Shown piece by piece: positions 58,148-64,000 of a DNA stretch of 64,000 nucleotides. This stretch comes from Simmondsia chinensis (lineage: Eukaryota; Streptophyta; Magnoliopsida; Caryophyllales; Simmondsiaceae), in assembly GCA_018398585.1 (NCBI GenBank), contig JAGTTD010000005.1, positions 33,730,750-33,794,749 of the forward strand. The letters run 5' to 3'. A program made the position numbers and the translations under genes. Below the pieces are notes generated by a model that worked only from the letters and a program-made list of their open reading frames with translations, was not told where the DNA came from and ran no database searches. The first letter of the stretch is position 1. Each line of letters begins with the position of its first letter.

Positions 58148-60560
58148 CATACACTGTGTATGATGCATTATAATGCTGTAAAGTGAACTTATACAGGTGT
58201 ATCACAAGAAATTAGTGGTAAATGACTTATCATATACAATGTATGATAGGTTATAATGGCATAAAATCAACTTTTGCTGGTTTTTTCAAGTAATAAGAGG
58301 TACAGTGGTCCGAAATCGAATCATACACTGGGTATGATGCGTTTTAATGGTGTAAAATGAACTTATTCAGGTATATTCCAAGCAACTAGTGGTAAATGAC
58401 TTGTCATACACAATGTATGATAGGTTTCAATGACATAAAATCAACTTTTACTGGTTTTTTCAAGTAATTACTGTTACAGTGGGCTAAAATCGAATCGTAC
58501 AATGGGTATGACGAGTTAAAATGGTTAAATATGAACCTTTTCAGGTATATTTCAAGTAATTAGTGGTAAATGACCCATCATACACAAATTATTATAGGTT
58601 TTAATGGCATGAAATCAACTTTTGCAGTTTTTTTTATGTAATTACTGTTGCAGTGGTCTGAAATCGAATCATACACTGGGTATAATACGTTTTAATAGTA
58701 TAAAATGAACTTATTCAGGTGTATTTCAAGCAATTAATGGTAAATGACTTATCATACACAATGTATGATAGGTTATAATGGCAAAAAATTAACTTTTGCT
58801 TTTTTTTCAAGTAATTAGGGGTATAGTAGTCTGAAATCGAATCATACACTGGGTATGATGCTTTTTAATGGTGTAAAATGAACTTATTCAGGTATAGTTC
58901 AAGCAATTAGTGGTAAATGACTTATCATACACAATGTATGATACGTTATAATGGCATAAAATCAACTTTTGCAGTTGTTTTTATGTAATTACTGTTACAG
59001 TGGTATGAAATCGAATCATACACTGGGTATGATGCGTTTTAATGGTGTAAAATAAACTTATTCAGGTGTATTACAAGCAATTAGTGGTAAAAGACTTGTC
59101 ATACACAATGTATGATAGGTTTTAATGGTATAAAATCAACTTTTGCTCATTTTTTCAAGTAATTACTGTTACAATGGGCTGAAATCGAATCATACAATGG
59201 GTATGATGCGTTGAAATGGTCTAAAATGAACCTTTTCAGGTGTAGTTAAAACAATTAGTGGTAAATGACTTATCATACACAATATATGATAGGTTATAAT
59301 GGCAAAAAATCAACTTTTGCTGTTTTTTTCAATTAATTAGGGGTAAGTGGTCTGAAATCGAATCATACACTGGGTATGATGCGTTTTAATGGTGTAAAAT
59401 GAATTATTCAGGTGTATTCTAAGCAATTAGTGGTAAAAGACTTGTCATACACAATGTATGATAGGTTTTAATGGCATAAAATCAACTTTACTGGTTTTTT
59501 CTACTAATTACTGTTACAGTGGGCTGAAATCGAATCATACAATGGGTATGATGAGTTAAAATGGTTTAATATGAACCTTTTCAGGTATGTTTCAAGTAAT
59601 TAGTGGTAAATGACCTATCATACACAAATTATTATAGGTGTTAATGTCATGAAATCAACTTTTACAGATTTTTTTATGTAATTAGGGGTATAGTGGTCTG
59701 AAATCGTATCATACACTGGGTATGATGAGTTTTAATGGTGTAAAATGAACTTATTCAGGTTTAGTTTAAACAATTAGTGGTAAATGACTTATCATACACA
59801 ATGTATGATAGGTTATAATGGCAAAAAATCAACTTTTGCTGTTTTTTTCAAGTAATTAGGGGTAAATGGTCTAAAATCGAATCATAAACTGAGTATGATG
59901 CGTTTTAATGGTGTAAAATAAACTTATTCAGGTGTATTCCAAGAAATTAGTGGTAAATGACTTGTCATATACAATGTATGATAGGTTTAAATGGCATAAA
60001 ATCAACTTTTACTGGTTTTTTCAAGTAATTAGGGGTATAGTGTCTGAAATCGAATCATACACTGGATATGATGAGTTTTAATGGTGTAAAATGAACTTAT
60101 TCAGGTATAGTGAAAACAATTAGTGGTAAATGACTTGTCATACACAATGTATGATAGGTTATAATGGCAAAAAATTAACTTTTGCTGTTTTTTTCAAGTA
60201 ATTAGGGGTAAGTGGTCTGAAATCGAATCATACACTGGGTATGATGCGTTTTAATGGTGTAAAATGAACTTATTCAGTTGTATTCCAAGAAATTAGTGTT
60301 AAATAACTTATCATACACAATGTATGATAGGTTTAAATGGCATAAAATCAACTTTTACTGATTTTTTCAACTAATTACTATTACAGTGGGCTGAAATCGA
60401 TTCATACAATGGGTATGATGAGTTTTAATGGTGTAAAATGAACTTATTCAGGTGTAATTAAAACAATTAGTGGTAAATGACTTATCATACACAATGTAGG
60501 ATAGGTTATAATGGCATAAAATTAACTTTTGCTGTTTTTTTTCAAGTAATTAGGGGTACA
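58148..60560 (+). repeat. Left array, about 14 units of 173 bp
   Basis: The marker TCATACACTGGGTATGATG or a variant starts near 58148, 58321, 58495, 58669, 58842, 59016, 59190, 59363, 59535, 59709, 59882, 60055, 60229 and 60402, so the period is 172-174 bp. Each unit has a second marker, TCATACACAATGTATGATA, about 82 bases on. The two halves share 'gttttaatgg', 'taaaat' and 'aacttt', so a unit is a dimer of an older monomer of about 86 bp. No ORF is credible. Confidence 0.9.
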
Positions 60561-60721
60561 GTGGTCTGAAATCTGCTTATATACGTGTATTTTAAGTTTT
60601 ATTGGTGTATGATGCACTTCATACACGGTGTATGATGGGTTATATTTGTGTAAAATCAGCGTGTATTTGTGTGTTTTTGGGATGTGCATTTAGAAAAAAA
60701 AATATACATTTTGAGTAAAGT

Positions 60722-60738
60722 AATCCGTACGATTTCCC
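60722..60738 (-). repeat. Inverted copy of the element terminus
   Basis: These 17 bases are the exact reverse complement of 57815-57831. A C/T-rich direct repeat (60741-60811) follows. The flanks (AAAGACAAA on the left, TTCAAAAAG on the right) are not a target duplication. Confidence 0.7.
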
Positions 60739-60852
60739 TTCAAAAAGGCCCTCCCATTCACCCCCCCCCCCCCCCCCAACCCGTCCCCTTTCTCTCTCCT
60801 CATTTAATGCCATCCCATCCGTACCCCTGCTCTCGCCTCATTTACTTACAGC

Positions 60853-61085
60853 TATAAAACCCCTTCCCGCCTTTCTATCTTCCCCATAAGCAACTTGTTT
60901 TACTAGCCACCAGTCACTCTCCTCTTTCTCTCACCCGTTCATTCTCTCTCTCCTCTTTCCGAATTTGTTCATCCTCTTTCTCCTCTACTTCAACTGCGAT
61001 TGTCGTTCCCATGGGTCTGACCTCTGTTTTCACACCTTCATCCTTGATCTATAGCTGCTCCAGTCTTTAATCACCATTTTCGAAG
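60853..61085 (+). promoter_or_regulatory. Likely promoter and first exon of the DUF1985 gene
   Basis: TATAAAAC at 60853-60860 is followed by a C/T-rich leader and, at 61085, by a good splice donor (AAG|GTGAGT). The leader has no long ORF, as expected for an untranslated exon. Confidence 0.5.
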
Positions 61086-61670
61086 GTGAGTATGAGTTAT
61101 TTTTGTAGGGTTTAGGGTTTTGGTGCTCCAATATATAATATCCGTTTGTTTCGTACCATTTCCTGAACATAGTGCATAGTATTTGTTAGGGTTTAGGGTT
61201 TTTGTGTTAGTGGCTTTGTGATTAGTGTTTTTTATTTATGTAAAATGATCTTCTGCATGTTTTGTGATTTTTTTTTACGTAAAATCGACCTTTGTGGTAT
61301 AATGAACTTTTGCATGTTTCATATGAGCAACCATACAGTGTGTAGGATTGGTTTCAATGATGTAAAATCAACTTGTGTATATGTTTTTTAAGTAAGTGGT
61401 TTATGAGCAACCATACAGTGTGTTTGATTGGGTTTAATGCTGTATAACCAACCTGTGTTTGTTTATGTTAAGTAATTAGTGGTGTATAATTGATCATACA
61501 GTGTCTAGGATTGGTTTTAATGGTGTATAACCAACTTGTGTTTGTGTATTATAAGTAATTAGTGGTGGTGTATAATCAATCATACACTTTGTATGATTTT
61601 TTTCAATGGTGTAGAACCAAAGTGTGTCTGTTTGCGCTCAGTAATTAATGGTGTATTGCTTTTATTTCAG
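61086..61670 (+). other. Probable leader intron holding repeat monomers
   Basis: It runs from the donor at 61086 to TTTATTTCAG at 61670, directly before an ATG. From about 61320 to 61640 it contains four diverged copies of the array half-unit ('ccatacagtgtgtagg', 'atcatacagtgtctagg', 'tcatacactttgtatga' starts) at about 80-95-bp spacing. The earlier part has T-rich stretches. Confidence 0.5.
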
Positions 61671-62495
61671 ATGGCATTTTACACACATAGGAAGAGTCGT
61701 CCTGCAGTTGAGGTTGATTACATTTTCCCGAGGGGTTTCTGAAAATTCCTCCAAGTCAACCAAATTGGTTTGTCAACCAAGGTTGTTACGGAGATAAAGG
61801 AAATCTTGAAGGACGACTAAGCCAAGGTTTGACACTGTATCCATTTTAATTATGTTGACTTTTGACAATGACATTTATGATCCCATATTAACTAAAAGTG
61901 TTTTGCATTACAGCTTGCCCTTGCCTCACAATACAATGTCGGGCATCTGCTTGGACTGAGTGAGACCAATGTCAGCTTCTGGCATAGTCTCATTCACGTT
62001 GTCCTTCTCCACCAGGTGGCCAACCCCAATCCCGAGGAGTTATCATTCTTATTTGGTGGGAAGGTAGTGCACCTTGGGAGGAGGGAGTTTTGCATTCTCA
62101 CCGGCTTGAGATATGCCGGTGTGGAAGATGTACACGGTGGTCCCAACAGGCTGGTTGCCAAGTATGGCATGAGGGGGAGGATGACTAGGCAGCAGCTTTT
62201 TGATGCATGCAGAACCTGCTCCATCATGGAGGACCAGGTTAAGCTTGCTGTTGCGTACCTGGTCGAGGGTCTACTGTTCTCCAAACGCAAGCGAACGGGC
62301 ATTGACCCAAACATCCTGGCCCTCGTGGACGATGTGGACTCCTTCAATCGTGTTGCATGGGGATCCTTGAGCTGGAAATTCTTGGTGCGGAAGCTCAAGG
62401 ATTTCGCTGCAAGAATGCACCGCGGTTTGGAGAATACCTACTCCGTCCACGGGATCTACCATGTGGTTTCCAATAAAAAACCTGCACGTATATAA
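61671..62495 (+). pseudogene. DUF1985-domain protein relic
   Basis: A two-exon model is supported: 61671-61826 and from 61914, with GT...AG borders (AAG|GTTTGA, TTACAG|CTTGCC) and matched phase. Exon one has two in-frame stops, TGA at 61740-61742 and TAA at 61818-61820; both could come from C-to-T changes (CGA and CAA). Exon two is open to 62495 and reads 'YNVGHLLGL', 'EELSFLFGGKVVHLGRREFC', 'ILTGLRYAG', 'LVEGLLFSKRKRTGI' and 'RVAWGSLSWKFLV'. That is the DUF1985 pattern often fused to or next to Ulp1-type proteases in plant transposons. The last residues (from 62463) may be intron, because a donor-like GTG|GTTTCC is there. No protease part lies in the window. Confidence 0.75.
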
Positions 62496-64000
62496 GCAGA
62501 TTTCAGACCAGTGTACCCATAAATACATGAAAAAACCTGCAAAAGTTGATTTTATGCCAACAAAACCTATCATACATTGTGTATGACAAGCTCTTTACCG
62601 CTAATTACATCAAGTATACCTGAATAAGGTCACTTTACACCACTATAACACATCATACCCAGTTTATGATTCGATTTCAGACCACTGTACCCCTAATTAC
62701 TTGAAAAAAAATAGCAAAAGTTCATTTTATGCCATTATAACCTATCATACATTGTATATGATAAGTCATTTACCACTAATTGTCTTAACTACACCTGAAT
62801 AAGTTCATTTTACACCATTAAAACTCATCATACCCAGTGTATGATTCGATTTCAGACCACTATACCCCTAATTACTAGAAAAAACCAGTAAAAGTTGATT
62901 TTATGCCATTTAAACCTATCATACATTGTGTATGACAAGTCATTTACCACTAATTTCTTGGAATACACCTGAATAAGTTCATTTTACACCATTAAAACGC
63001 ATAATACCCAGTGTATGATTCGATTTCAGACCACTGTAACAGTAATTACATAAAAAAAACTGCAAAAGTTGATTTCATGTTCATTATAACTATTTTAAGG
63101 GATCATACAAAGTGTAGGACCTGATTTCAGACCACTGTAAGACTAAATACATAAAAACAACTGCAAAAGTTGATTTTAAGCCATTAAAACCTATAATAAT
63201 TTGTGTATGATAAGTCATTTATCACTAATTACTTGAAACATACATGAAAAGGTTCATACTAAACCATTTTAACGCATCATACCCATTGTATGATTCGATT
63301 TCTGCCCACTATAACAGTAATTACTTAAAAAATCAGTAAAAGTTGATTTTATGCAATTTAAACCTATCATACATTGTGTATGACAAGTCATTTACCACTA
63401 ATTGCTTGGAATAAACCTGAATAAGTTCATTTTACACCATTAAAACGCATTATACCCATGGTATGATTCTATTTAAGACCACTGTAAAAGTAATTACATA
63501 AAAAAAAACTGCAAAAGTTGATTTCATGCCATTAAAACCTATAATAATTTGTGTATGATAAGTCATTTACCACTAATTGTTTTAACTACACCTGAAAAGG
63601 TTCATTTTAGACCATTTCAACGCATCATACCCATTGTATGATTCGATTTCAGCCCACTGTAATAGTAATTACTTGAAAAAACGAGCAAAAGTTGATCTTA
63701 TACCATTAAAACCTATCATACATTGTGTATGACAAGTCTTTTACCACTAATTGCTTGGAATACACCTGAATAAGTTCATTTTACACCATTAAAACGCATC
63801 ATACCCAGTGTATGATTCGATTTCATACTACTGTAACAGTAATTACATAAAAAAACTGCAAAAGCTGATTTTATGCCATTATAACGTATCATACATTGTG
63901 TATGATAAGTCATTTACCACTAATTGCTTGAACTACACCTGAATAAGTTCATTTTACACCATTAAAACGCATCATACCCAGTGTATGATTCGATTTCAGA
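62496..64000 (-). repeat. Right array, same repeat in reverse orientation
   Basis: Markers 'catcatacccagtgtatgattcg' occur near 62650, 62827, 63001, 63625, 63797 and 63970, with variants between, giving a spacing near 173 bp. Each is the reverse complement of the left-array marker. The array begins directly after the DUF1985 exon and runs past the window edge. Confidence 0.88.

Larger units (their letters stand above)
57815..64000. mobile_element. DNA element with 173-bp tandem arrays and a DUF1985 gene
   Basis: The element begins at GGGAAATCGTACGGATT (57815-57831), directly inside the carboxylesterase gene. It contains an array of about 173-bp repeats (58148-60560), an inverted copy of the terminus (60722-60738), a promoter and DUF1985 gene relic (60850-62495), and a second array of the same repeat in reverse orientation (62496 onward, cut by the window edge). 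Long, repetitive inverted arms around a DUF1985/Ulp1-type gene suggest a Mutator-like element, since that domain is often found in such elements. The superfamily is an inference; the right end is outside the window. Confidence 0.6.

Noticed and set aside
58148..64000. A CRISPR array
   Set aside because: Units of 173 bp with no unique spacers, in eukaryotic transposon context; these are tandem repeats.

Overview
The window looks like nuclear DNA of a flowering plant, probably a dicot. It is AT-rich, has intron-bearing genes, and is built mostly from nested plant transposons: Ty1/copia and Ty3/gypsy LTR elements with initiator-Met-tRNA primer sites, a CACTA (En/Spm) element with both tnpA and tnpD, SINEs with the common angiosperm 3' body, and MITEs. 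I cannot name the species. Ordinary host genes are few: a broken S-protein-like (self-incompatibility S1 family) secreted protein gene at 33.3 kb and the 5' half of a carboxylesterase gene at 57.3 kb.

Layout. 0-2.1 kb: a duplicated segment with an RNase H-like relic, related to 33.9-36.8 kb. 2.3-15.35 kb: an old Sirevirus-like copia element (minus strand) split by a young 5.49-kb chromodomain gypsy element at 6268-11759 (5-bp target duplication TGGTA). 15.7-17.4 kb: a dispersed repeat carrying a SINE whose head is 5S rRNA, then a second SINE of the same family. 17.4-20.4 kb: an internally deleted copia element. 21.08-28.98 kb: a complete CACTA element with 3-bp duplication CAC, an apparently open six-exon tnpA-like gene and a broken tnpD. 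29-42 kb: dispersed repeats, MITEs, SINEs, the S-protein relic and single LTRs. 42.1-54.95 kb: a composite whose inverted ends are identical 247-bp LTR-like modules; it contains a non-autonomous LTR element (42.82-48.18 kb), a fold-back LTR pair and a broken Tork-like copia gag-pol. 57.3 kb to the right edge: the truncated carboxylesterase, then a DNA element made of about 173-bp tandem repeats in two arrays of opposite orientation, with a DUF1985 gene relic between them.

How it fits together. The order of insertion can be read from the nesting: gypsy inside the copia pre-integrase region, SINEs inside older repeats, and an array element cutting the carboxylesterase. Most coding regions are broken by stops, frameshifts or deletions; the CACTA tnpA-like gene is the main exception. 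Three themes deserve a second look: (1) a 5S-rRNA-headed SINE with a clean 11-bp target duplication; (2) the inverted, dimeric 173-bp arrays, in which each half-unit starts with a near-palindrome, around the DUF1985 gene; (3) TCGA-centred palindrome clusters just upstream of the TATA box in several unrelated LTRs. Coordinates of repeat boundaries were read by eye; diverged edges may be off by tens of bases.
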